DNA from: JAAFIW01 sp031414805
GTDB lineage: Bacteria; Pseudomonadota; Gammaproteobacteria; Burkholderiales; Burkholderiaceae_C
Assembly: GCA_031414805.1 (NCBI GenBank)
Contig: JANOQJ010000006.1
Span: 38,378 to 102,377 of the forward strand
Direction of reading: 5' to 3'
DNA: 64,000 nt
The notes below the pieces were generated by a model. That model was not told where the DNA came from and made no database searches. It saw only the letters and a program-made list of their open reading frames with translations. Within the stretch, counting starts at the first letter, position 1; each line of letters opens with the position of its first letter. A program made the translations under genes and the position numbers. Shown here piece after piece: positions 33,454 to 41,148 of this stretch.

Positions 33454-34689
33454 ATGACTTTTGCTACTAAAACCCTAGCTGCTGCAGCAATCATGGCTTG
33501 CGCTGGCGCGGCATTTGCCCAAAAAGGCGAGACCGTGAAAATCGCGCACATCGACCCGTTCTCGGGTCCGTTTGCCAACGTGGGACAGAACCAGTTGAAG
33601 AGCTGGCAGTTCGTCACTGAAAAGCTCAACGGAGCCAAGAACCCGGCCGGTGTGAAGTTCGAAGTGGTCGGGTTCGACAACAAAGGCTCCCCACAGGAAA
33701 GTCTGAACTCGCTCAAAGCCGCCATCGACCAGGGCTATCGTTATGTGACCCAGGGCAATGGCTCCGGCGCTGCAGCAGCTATCTCCGATGCCGTGAGCAA
33801 ACACAACGAGCGCAACCCCGGCAAAGAGGTGGTCTACATCAACTACGCGGCCGTCGATCCAGCCCTGACCAACGAAAAGTGCAGCTTCTGGCACTTCCGC
33901 CTCGACGCAGACACCTCCATGAAGATGGAAGCACTGACTAGCTACATGAAAGACGAGCCCAAGGTCAAAAACGTCTACCTGATCAACCAGAACTACGCGC
34001 ACGGTCAGCAAGTCTCCAAGTATTTCAAGGAGACCTTGGCCCGCAAGCGCCCTGACGTGAAAATTGCGGGTGACGAGTTGCACCCGCTAGGCCAAGTGAA
34101 AGACTTTGCTCCGTATGTGGCCAAGATCAAGGCCAGTGGTGCCGACACCATCGTCACTGGCAATTGGGGAACCGACATGACTTTGTTGGTCAAGGCACTG
34201 AACGATGCAGGCATGAATATGCCTGTGTATGCCTATTACGCCGGGGTAACGGGTACACCCACAGCGCTAGCCCAGGGTAAAGACATGAACGTCAGCCAGG
34301 TGGCGATCAGCCACTCGAACTTCACAGGCGATCTGCGCACCCTGCGCAATGAATTCAAAGCCAAGTTCAACGACGATTTCTACACCTTCCAGACCTACCT
34401 GGGCATCAGCATGTTGGCCCAGGGCATGGCCAACGCCAAGAGCACGGACCCTGTCAAGGTGGCAACGGCGATGAGCGGCATGAAGTTCAAGGGTATCAGT
34501 GGCGAAGCCGAAATGCGCAAGGCCGATCACCAGTTGCAGCAGCACATGTACATCAGCAAGTGGACCAAAGCCACAGCCAAAGATCCGTACAGCGAGGAAA
34601 ACACCGGTTTTAACTTCGCCGTGGTCAAGCAAATGGAGCCGTATGTGGCTTCAACGCCTACTTCATGCCAGATGAAGCGGCCAAGCTGA
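33454..34689 (+). CDS. livK: Branched-chain amino acid/amide ABC transporter, substrate-binding protein
   Basis: The ~411-residue periplasmic protein has a signal peptide ending AGAAFAQ (residues ~1-22) and a type I periplasmic-binding fold typical of LivK/HAAT proteins (KIAHIDPFSGPFANVGQNQL, then GFDNKGSPQESLNSLKAAID). The ligand may be a branched-chain amino acid, an amide or an aromatic compound; it cannot be decided. The ATG at 33454 is preferred over the TTG at 33451 because GGAG lies upstream. It heads the transporter operon livKHMGF; a 197-base gap with a dispersed repeat separates it from livH. Confidence 0.9.
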   Translation: MTFATKTLAAAAIMACAGAAFAQKGETVKIAHIDPFSGPFANVGQNQLKSWQFVTEKLNGAKNPAGVKFEVVGFDNKGSPQESLNSLKAAIDQGYRYVTQGNGSGAAAAISDAVSKHNERNPGKEVVYINYAAVDPALTNEKCSFWHFRLDADTSMKMEALTSYMKDEPKVKNVYLINQNYAHGQQVSKYFKETLARKRPDVKIAGDELHPLGQVKDFAPYVAKIKASGADTIVTGNWGTDMTLLVKALNDAGMNMPVYAYYAGVTGTPTALAQGKDMNVSQVAISHSNFTGDLRTLRNEFKAKFNDDFYTFQTYLGISMLAQGMANAKSTDPVKVATAMSGMKFKGISGEAEMRKADHQLQQHMYISKWTKATAKDPYSEENTGFNFAVVKQMEPYVASTPTSCQMKRPS

Positions 34690-34749
34690 TCGGTTGATGT
34701 CAAACGGGTAGCGGTTGCCTGAGTTGCGCAACCCCCCGTTTGAGCTGTG

Positions 34750-34816
34750 ATACTCCTATTTTTATAGCTGTTTGAGCAGTATCTACAAGGGCTGGAACCC
34801 GATTTGGCTTGTAAGT
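34750..34816 (+). repeat. Dispersed repeat copy
   Basis: TTTTTATAGCTGTTTGAGCA followed by GTATCTACAAGGGCTGGAAC and CCGATTTGGCTTG lies between livK and livH. It might act as a transcript-processing or attenuation point between the binding protein and the membrane genes (inference). Confidence 0.85.
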
Positions 34817-34886
34817 AGCATTTGAAGCTCAGACCGTTGCCAACCGCTTGCCAGCGACTTTTATTGATCCAGCCGACTGGAGCGTC

Positions 34887-35834
34887 ATGGAATTTTTCAC
34901 TATATCCCTGCTAAACGGCCTGAGCTACGGCCTGTTGCTGTTCATGCTCAGTTCGGGGCTCACGCTGATCTTCAGCATGATGGGCGTGCTCAACTTCGCG
35001 CATGCCAGTTTCTACATGTTGGGTGCCTACTTTGCGTACACCACCACGACCTTGATTGGCTTCTGGCCTGCCTTGCTGATCTCTCCGCTGCTGGTGGGTC
35101 TGCTGGGCGCAGGCTTTGAAAAATACTGCCTGCGCCGCGTGCACAAGTTTGGCCATGTGCCCGAACTGCTCATTACTTTCGGCCTGAGCTACGTGCTGGT
35201 GGAGTTGGTGCAATTGGTGTGGGGCCGTGGCTCGGTGGACTACCGGGTTCCCGCCGAGCTGGATGGTCCGTTGTTCACCTTGTATGGCACGCAGTTTCCG
35301 ATGTACCGCGGCTTCATGATGGGCGTGGCCTTGCTCATGCTGCTATCAATTTGGTTGCTACTCACGCGCACCCGCATTGGGCTTGTGATTCAAGCTGCCT
35401 TGACGCACCCGGACACGGTGGAGTCATTGGGGCACCACGTACCCCGTGTGTTCATGCTGGTGTTTGGCGGTGGTGCTGCGCTGGCGGGCTTGGCCGGTGT
35501 GATTGGTGGCAATGCCTTCGTGACCGAGCCTGGCATGGCGGCTACGGTGGGTTCCGTCATCTTCGTGGTGGTGGTGGTGGGCGGCATGGGTTCGCTGTCA
35601 GGCGCTTTTGTCGCGTCGCTGCTGATTGGCATCATCCAGACCTTTGCGGTGGGTATTGATACCTCACTGGTCAGTATTGCCAAATCGGTTGGCACCGCAA
35701 TCACACCAGATACTTTCGGTTATGCGCTCTTCAAACTCAAAATCAGCCAGATCGCGCCCATCATGCCGTATCTGTTTTTGGTGTTGATATTGATATTCCG
35801 CCCCAAGGGCCTGTTGGGCACGCGGGAAGGATAA
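34887..35834 (+). CDS. livH: Branched-chain ABC transporter permease LivH
   Basis: The ~315-residue membrane protein starts MEFFTISLLNGLSYGLLLFM and has about eight hydrophobic helices. Family motifs include GLTLIFSMMGVLNFAHASFY near residue 30 and VVVVVGGMGSLSGAFVASLL near residue 230, where the GGMGS loop contacts the ATPase. The start at 34887 is supported by GGAG five bases upstream; a longer in-frame extension to 34848 lacks one. It is followed by livM after 4 bases. Confidence 0.92.
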   Translation: MEFFTISLLNGLSYGLLLFMLSSGLTLIFSMMGVLNFAHASFYMLGAYFAYTTTTLIGFWPALLISPLLVGLLGAGFEKYCLRRVHKFGHVPELLITFGLSYVLVELVQLVWGRGSVDYRVPAELDGPLFTLYGTQFPMYRGFMMGVALLMLLSIWLLLTRTRIGLVIQAALTHPDTVESLGHHVPRVFMLVFGGGAALAGLAGVIGGNAFVTEPGMAATVGSVIFVVVVVGGMGSLSGAFVASLLIGIIQTFAVGIDTSLVSIAKSVGTAITPDTFGYALFKLKISQIAPIMPYLFLVLILIFRPKGLLGTREG

Positions 35835-35838
35835 GAAT

Positions 35839-37134
35839 ATGTCTGCAACACATTACGAATTCAAGCCCTTCAATATTGGGCGCCTGCTGATTTGGGGACT
35901 ATTTGCTCTGGTGCTTGCGGTTGTGCCGCTGATGTTTACCAGCTCGCTCAGCCACACCATGCTCAGCCAGATGGGCATCGCCATCATTGTGTGCCTGAGC
36001 TACAACATGCTGCTGGGGCAGGGCGGCATGTTGAGTTTTGGCCATGCCGTTTACTCTGGTTTAGGGTCTTTTTTAGCAATTCACACCCTGAATATGGTCA
36101 GCAAGGGCAGCGTGCCACTACCCGTCAGTCTGATTCCACTGGTGGGCGGCTTGAGTGGTTTGTTTTTTGCGTTTTTATTTGGTTGGGTGACGACCAAGAA
36201 AGCGGGCACCACGTTTTCCATGATTACCTTGGGCATGGGTGAATTGGTTTGGGCCATGTCGCTGATGTTTCCCGAATTTTTCGGAGGCGAGGGCGGTATT
36301 TCAGGCAACCGTGTGGCAGGCGACAAACCCTTGGGTATTACATTCGGCCCGCAAATTCAGTTGTATTACCTGATCGCCATTTACACCTTCGTGTGTACGG
36401 GTCTGATGTACGCCTTCACCCTGACGCCCTTGGGCCGCATGCTGAATGCTGTGCGTGACAACCCAGAGCGCGTTGAGTTTGTGGGATACGACACGCAAAA
36501 GGTTCGTTTTTTCGCCTTTTGTATTGCCGGTTTCTTTGCTGGCATCTCGGGTGGTCTGGCAGCGCTCAATTTTGAAATTGTGACGTCAGAAGTGGTGGGT
36601 GCCGGGCGATCTGGTGCTTATTTGTTGTTTGTCTTTCTGGGTGGTGCCACTTTCTTTTTTGGCCCCATTATTGGCGCGATATTGATGGTATTGGCTTTCG
36701 TGCTGCTGGGTGAATTCACAAAGGCATGGTTGTTGTATTTGGGTCTGGTTTTCCTGTTCATGGTGATGTTTGCGCCCGGCGGCATCGCCAGTTTGATCAT
36801 GATGAATGTGCGCGTGGCAGCATTCGGACATTTGCGAAAACTGTGGGTGAGTTATCTGGCGTTGTCGGTAACGGGTCTCGTGGTCTTGGTCGGTGCCGCC
36901 GCGATGATTGAAATGATCTACCACTTGCAATTGAACTCTGCTTTGGGGGGACAGATGAACTTCATGGGCGTCACGCTCGACGCCAAAGGCCTGAACAGCT
37001 GGTTTGGTGCGGGGTTTGTATTGCTGGTCGGTTTAGGGCTGTTTGAAGTGACCCGAAGGCAGTTTTCCCGTCAATGGGGTGAGATTCAAGAACAGATCGA
37101 GAAAGAAATCAAACGTCGGGAGGCTGCAGCATGA
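35839..37134 (+). CDS. livM: Branched-chain ABC transporter permease LivM
   Basis: The 431-residue permease contains YNMLLGQGGMLSFGHAVYSG, GNRVAGDKPLGITFG and the ATPase-coupling region AVRDNPERVEFVGYDTQKVR. After the usual permease core (to about residue 320), an extension carries at least two more helices (LALSVTGLVVLVGAAAMIEM and WFGAGFVLLVGLGLFEVT) and a charged tail QEQIEKEIKRREAAA. It overlaps livG by four bases (ATGA), so the two are translationally coupled. Confidence 0.92.
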   Translation: MSATHYEFKPFNIGRLLIWGLFALVLAVVPLMFTSSLSHTMLSQMGIAIIVCLSYNMLLGQGGMLSFGHAVYSGLGSFLAIHTLNMVSKGSVPLPVSLIPLVGGLSGLFFAFLFGWVTTKKAGTTFSMITLGMGELVWAMSLMFPEFFGGEGGISGNRVAGDKPLGITFGPQIQLYYLIAIYTFVCTGLMYAFTLTPLGRMLNAVRDNPERVEFVGYDTQKVRFFAFCIAGFFAGISGGLAALNFEIVTSEVVGAGRSGAYLLFVFLGGATFFFGPIIGAILMVLAFVLLGEFTKAWLLYLGLVFLFMVMFAPGGIASLIMMNVRVAAFGHLRKLWVSYLALSVTGLVVLVGAAAMIEMIYHLQLNSALGGQMNFMGVTLDAKGLNSWFGAGFVLLVGLGLFEVTRRQFSRQWGEIQEQIEKEIKRREAAA

Positions 37135-37907
37135 CAACCCCCTATGCGCTTGAACTCAAAGCCCTGCGTAAAAGCTTTGGAAAAGCCGAAATCATCCGCG
37201 GTGTCGATCTGGCGGTTAAACCTGGTGAGCGAATTGCGGTGATTGGCCCCAACGGTGCCGGTAAATCCACGTTATTCAATTTGATAAGCGGGCGATTTGC
37301 GCCCACGAGTGGTGAAGTGCTGCTCAATGGCGCGCGGATTGATGGCAAAAAGCCTTACGAAATTAATCGCTTGGGGCTGTCGCGCAGTTTTCAGATCACC
37401 AATATCTTTCCCAAGCTCAGCGTGTTTGAAAACCTGCGCTGCGGGGTCTTGTGGAGCCTGGGCTACAAATATTCGTTCTGGAAGTTTTTAGCAAATTTGC
37501 ACGATGCCAATCAACGCGCCGACGAGTTGATGCAAATGATCAAACTGGATCGCAAGCGCAATGTGCTGGCGATGAATTTGACCTATGCCGAGCAGCGCGC
37601 TCTGGAAATTGGCATCACGATTGCCGGAGGTGCCAACGTCATCTTGCTCGATGAGCCCACGGCCGGTATGAGCAAGTCAGAAACCACCCGGTTTATCAGT
37701 CTCATTAAAGAAGTGACGGTTGGCAAAACGCTGCTGACCGTTGAGCATGATATGGGTGTTGTTTTCGGCTTGGCCGACAAAATTGCGGTGGTGGTGTACG
37801 GTGAAGTGCTGGCATTTGACGAGCCACAGGCGGTGCGTGCCAACCAGCGGGTGCAGGAAGCCTATTTGGGATCCTCGGTGGCCGACCAACAAGCTGGAGG
37901 GCATTAG
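37131..37907 (+). CDS. livG: Branched-chain ABC transporter ATPase LivG
   Basis: The 258-residue ATPase has Walker A GPNGAGKSTL (residues ~40-49), Walker B VILLDEPTAGMS and the switch His in LLTVEHDMGVVF. The signature motif reads LTYAEQRALE, with Ala where LSxGEQ normally has Gly. The last stop codon (TAG, 37905-37907) lies exactly at the left end of an inserted MITE. The final residues VADQQAGGH therefore probably end at their original place. Confidence 0.92.
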   Translation: MTTPYALELKALRKSFGKAEIIRGVDLAVKPGERIAVIGPNGAGKSTLFNLISGRFAPTSGEVLLNGARIDGKKPYEINRLGLSRSFQITNIFPKLSVFENLRCGVLWSLGYKYSFWKFLANLHDANQRADELMQMIKLDRKRNVLAMNLTYAEQRALEIGITIAGGANVILLDEPTAGMSKSETTRFISLIKEVTVGKTLLTVEHDMGVVFGLADKIAVVVYGEVLAFDEPQAVRANQRVQEAYLGSSVADQQAGGH

Positions 37908-38170
37908 GGCGTGTTAACAATCATTTTTCGATTGCGAGCGGGGTCAAAACAGCGCCAATCTAGGCGTGTGACGACGGCAAGGCTGGAGCCTTGCCTAGAA
38001 ACGCAACGACGAGTGGCGCTGTTTTCACCCCGCTCCCTTGGGGTTGCGGCCAAAAAGGTGCTGCGCGGCGTTGCGAAGCCTTGCCGGGGGATACCCCGGC
38101 TGCATTTCGCGCCTTGCGCAGAACCTTTTTGATCCGCAACGCATTTCGCAAAATGATTATTAACACGCCC
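37907..38170. mobile_element. MITE of IS630/mariner type between livG and livF
   Basis: The ~264 bp non-coding element has terminal inverted repeats GGGCGTGTTAACAATCATTT and AAATGATTATTAACACGCCC (one mismatch), flanked on both sides by TA, the target duplication typical of IS630/Tc1-mariner elements. An inner pair of ~22-base arms (GAGCGGGGT... and ...ACCCCGCTC) and a third pair around AAAAAGGT/ACCTTTTT would fold the whole element. It carries no transposase and would depend on one elsewhere. It separates livG from livF and replaced livF's ribosome binding region. Confidence 0.8.
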
Positions 38171-38176
38171 TAAACC

Positions 38177-38875
38177 ATGTTGCTGAAAATTGAAAACCTG
38201 CACGCTTATTACGGCAAAAGCCATGTCTTGCATGGTGTCGAATTTGAGGTCAACGCGGGCGAAATCGTGGCCCTGCTGGGACGCAACGGCTCAGGCCGGT
38301 CCACTACCGCCAAAGCCATCATGGGGCTGGTTGACTGCGACGGCAGCATTGTCTGGAAAGGTCAAACTATCACGGGCAAGAAAGCTTATGAAGTGGCGCA
38401 TCTGGGCATTGGGTATGTGCCCGAGAACCGCGACATATTCCCCACACTGACCGTTGAGCAAAACCTGCTCCTGGGGCAAAAAAGCAGCAAGCAAAAAGGC
38501 CGTTGGTCGTTTGACGACATGTACCAGATGTTCCCGCGTTTAAAAGAACGCCAGCACACCGAAGCGGGCGTGCTCTCCGGCGGCGAGCAGCAAATGCTCA
38601 CCTTGTGCCGCACCCTGATGGGCGACCCCGATCTCATCATCATTGACGAGCCCACCGAGGGCTTGGCACCCAAGATCGTGGAGCTTGTTGGCCAGTACTT
38701 GAAGACCCTGAAGGCGCGCGGCATTTCGGTGCTGCTGATCGAGCAAAAGCTGACGATTGCGATGAACATTTCAGATCGCGCCCTTGTGATGGGCCATGGA
38801 AGCATCGTGTTTCACGGCACACCCGACAGCCTGCGCGCCGACGCGTACATTCGCAGGGAATGGCTGGAGGTTTAG
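38177..38875 (+). CDS. livF: Branched-chain ABC transporter ATPase LivF
   Basis: The 232-residue ATPase has signature LSGGEQQML, Walker B LIIIDEPTEGLAP and IEQKLTIAM. The Walker A reads GRNGSGRST, with Arg in place of the catalytic Lys. Arg at this site occurs in some LivF-type proteins, but it should weaken ATP hydrolysis in a typical ABC ATPase. The ATG lies six bases after the MITE and no Shine-Dalgarno is visible (upstream reads AACACGCCCTAAACC). Translation may therefore be low or depend on other signals. Confidence 0.88.
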   Translation: MLLKIENLHAYYGKSHVLHGVEFEVNAGEIVALLGRNGSGRSTTAKAIMGLVDCDGSIVWKGQTITGKKAYEVAHLGIGYVPENRDIFPTLTVEQNLLLGQKSSKQKGRWSFDDMYQMFPRLKERQHTEAGVLSGGEQQMLTLCRTLMGDPDLIIIDEPTEGLAPKIVELVGQYLKTLKARGISVLLIEQKLTIAMNISDRALVMGHGSIVFHGTPDSLRADAYIRREWLEV

Positions 38876-38942
38876 TGTTCCAGCTTGTCCCAGCGGAGAC
38901 AATTTGGAGCCATTTCGAAGCGCTCATGACACCTGGGGCTTC

Positions 38943-38969
38943 TAAAATACAAAAATCGAACGTTCGTTC
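38943..38969 (+). promoter_or_regulatory. Candidate -10 box and TetR-type operator of fadB
   Basis: A TAAAAT -10-like box (38943-38948) is followed 9 bases later by the inverted repeat GAACG-TT-CGTTC (38958-38969). The same arrangement and arms occur before etfB at 57255-57281. The position just downstream of the -10 fits repression. The arms resemble operators proposed for TetR-family fatty-acid regulators of betaproteobacteria (FadP-like); the regulator is not in the window. Confidence 0.5.
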
Positions 38970-39005
38970 TTTTCCTGATTTTTTGAACCCTAAAGGAAGA
39001 CTTTT

Positions 39006-41117
39006 ATGACGGCCGAATACAAAGTTCACGGCGACGTAGCCGTGATCAGCATGAACAACCCACCCGTCAACGGCCTGGGTTTTTCCACCCGCGTAGGTCT
39101 GACAGACGGATTGGCGAAAGCCAATGCCGATGCGGCGGTGAAATCCATCGTGATCACTGGTGCTGGCAAAGCGTTCTCTGGTGGTGCGGACATCAAGGAA
39201 TTTGGAAGCCCTAAGGCCCTGGCTGAACCCAATCTACTCAGCGTCATCTCCGCCGTCGAAAATTCATCCAAGCCCGTCATCGCCGCCATCCACACTGTCG
39301 CCATGGGCGGTGGCCTGGAGTTGGCGCTGGGTTGCCACTACCGCATTTGCGCGCCTGGCTGCAGCGTGGCGCTGCCTGAAGTCAAGCTGGGCTTGATTCC
39401 GGGGGCTGGTGGTACGCAGCGCCTGCCGCGCGTGCTGGGTGTGGAAACCGCGCTGAACATGATTGTGAGTGGCGAACCCGTGAAAAGCGAAATGCTCGCC
39501 ATGCTGCCAGGCCAAAAGTTGTTCGACAAAATGGCAGCGTCGGCCGAATCGCTGGCCACAGAAGCGCTGGCTTTTGCACAAGAGATGGCCGCCAAGCATG
39601 CAGACGGCAGCGCTTTCCCGCTGGTGCGCACCATGCCTTGCAAACACCCGTTGGGCGACGCTTACTTTCAGTTTGCCCGCAACATGGTGGGCGGCATGTC
39701 CAAGAACTTTCCTGCGCCCCTCAAATGCGTCGATGCCGTGGAGGCCGCCACCAAGAAGAAGTTTGACGACGGGATGGCGTTCGAGCGTGACATCTTCATC
39801 AACTTGATGTGGACCCCCGAAAGCCGTGCGTTGCGCCACATTTTTGCCGCTGAGCGTGCAGCATCAAAAATACCCGATGTGCCTGAAGATACGGCTCAAC
39901 GAGCTATCAAATCTGTAGCGGTTATTGGCGCCGGCACGATGGGTGGCGGTATTTCCATGAACTTCTTGAACGCGGGCATCCCGGTCAAGATGCTGGAGAT
40001 GAAGCAGGACGCGCTGGACCGCGGTGTGGCCACCATTCGCAAGAACTACGAGTCACAGGTCAAAAAAGGCAAGCTCAAGCAAGACAAATACGACCAGCGT
40101 ATGGCCTTGTTGACGACCACCTTGAACTACGCCGACTTGAAAGATGCCGACATCGTGATCGAAGCGGTGTTTGAAGAAATGGGCGTAAAAGAAGCTGTGT
40201 TCAAACAACTCGACGAGGTGATGAAGCCTGGTGCGATTCTGGCCAGCAACACCTCCACGCTGGACGTGAACGCCATTGCCAACTTCACCAAGCGCCCACA
40301 AGACGTGGTGGGCACCCATTTCTTCAGCCCGGCTAACGTGATGAAGTTGCTGGAAGTGGTGCGCGGTGAAAAAACCGCCAAGGATGTGCTGGCCACGGTC
40401 ATGGCCATGGGCAAAAAGATCAAGAAAACCTCAGTCGTTTCGGGCGTGTGCGATGGCTTCATCGGCAACCGCATGATTGAGCAGTACAGCCGTCAGGCGG
40501 GCTTTTTGCTCGAAGAGGGCTGCACCCCAGCGCAGGTCGATCGCGCGGTCGAAAAATTTGGTTTTGCTATGGGTCCGTTCCGCATGGGCGATTTGGCCGG
40601 CAACGACATTGGCTGGGCCATCCGCAAGCGCCGCAACATTGAAAAACCAGGCATGAAGTACAGCAAAACTGCAGACCTGCTGTGCGAAATGGGCCGTTTC
40701 GGCCAGAAAACCGGCGCGGGCTGGTATGACTACCAAGTGGGTAAGCGTGATGCGATTCCGAGCGACGTGGTCAACAAAATGATTGACGACCACCGCGCAG
40801 CACAAGGCATCAAGGCACGCAAGATTTCTGACGACGAAATTGTTCAGCGCTTGGTCTATTCACTGGTCAACGAGGCCGCACATATTCTGGAAGACGGCAT
40901 TGCATCCAAAGCCAGCGACATCGACATGGTGTACCTGACTGGCTACGGCTTCCCGATCTACCGTGGCGGCCCGATGCACTATGCCGACCAGGTGGGCTTG
41001 TTCAACGTGGTTCAAAGCATGAATCGCTTTGCCAAGAACCCGCTGGACGACGCCGCTTTCTGGCAGCCTGCGCCACTGCTGGCACGTTTGGCTGCTGAGG
41101 GCAAAACTTTTAACTAA
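39006..41117 (+). CDS. fadB: 3-hydroxyacyl-CoA dehydrogenase / enoyl-CoA hydratase
   Basis: The 703-residue multifunctional beta-oxidation enzyme has an N-terminal crotonase domain with AFSGGADIKEFG, AMGGGLELALGCHYRI and the catalytic Glu in ALPEVKLGLIPGAGGTQRLP. The NAD domain begins near residue 302 with VAVIGAGTMGGGISMNFL. The 3-hydroxyacyl-CoA dehydrogenase motif GTHFFSPANVMKLLEVV and a C-terminal GYGFPIYRGGPMHYAD follow. It lacks part of the length of E. coli FadB (729). The residues joining the two domains (ASKIPDVPEDTAQRAIKSVA) resemble a translated degenerate repeat. Substrate would be enoyl-CoA; product 3-ketoacyl-CoA for the thiolase at 42649. Confidence 0.93.
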   Translation: MTAEYKVHGDVAVISMNNPPVNGLGFSTRVGLTDGLAKANADAAVKSIVITGAGKAFSGGADIKEFGSPKALAEPNLLSVISAVENSSKPVIAAIHTVAMGGGLELALGCHYRICAPGCSVALPEVKLGLIPGAGGTQRLPRVLGVETALNMIVSGEPVKSEMLAMLPGQKLFDKMAASAESLATEALAFAQEMAAKHADGSAFPLVRTMPCKHPLGDAYFQFARNMVGGMSKNFPAPLKCVDAVEAATKKKFDDGMAFERDIFINLMWTPESRALRHIFAAERAASKIPDVPEDTAQRAIKSVAVIGAGTMGGGISMNFLNAGIPVKMLEMKQDALDRGVATIRKNYESQVKKGKLKQDKYDQRMALLTTTLNYADLKDADIVIEAVFEEMGVKEAVFKQLDEVMKPGAILASNTSTLDVNAIANFTKRPQDVVGTHFFSPANVMKLLEVVRGEKTAKDVLATVMAMGKKIKKTSVVSGVCDGFIGNRMIEQYSRQAGFLLEEGCTPAQVDRAVEKFGFAMGPFRMGDLAGNDIGWAIRKRRNIEKPGMKYSKTADLLCEMGRFGQKTGAGWYDYQVGKRDAIPSDVVNKMIDDHRAAQGIKARKISDDEIVQRLVYSLVNEAAHILEDGIASKASDIDMVYLTGYGFPIYRGGPMHYADQVGLFNVVQSMNRFAKNPLDDAAFWQPAPLLARLAAEGKTFN
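39881..39920 (-). repeat. Possible degenerate repeat copy inside fadB
   Basis: GAAGATACGGCTCAACGAGC followed by TATCAAATCTGTAGC matches the reverse-oriented consensus with several substitutions. It lies in the linker between the hydratase and dehydrogenase domains. Chance similarity cannot be excluded. Confidence 0.45.
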
Positions 41118-41148
41118 ACGCCGTTTGCCGGACCACCAGGCCACCACC

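Noticed and set aside
34600..34689. Frameshift at the livK 3' end
   Set aside because: The ending ASTPTSCQMKRPS looks odd, but the frame is intact and a similar ending is plausible for this subfamily, so no frameshift is called.
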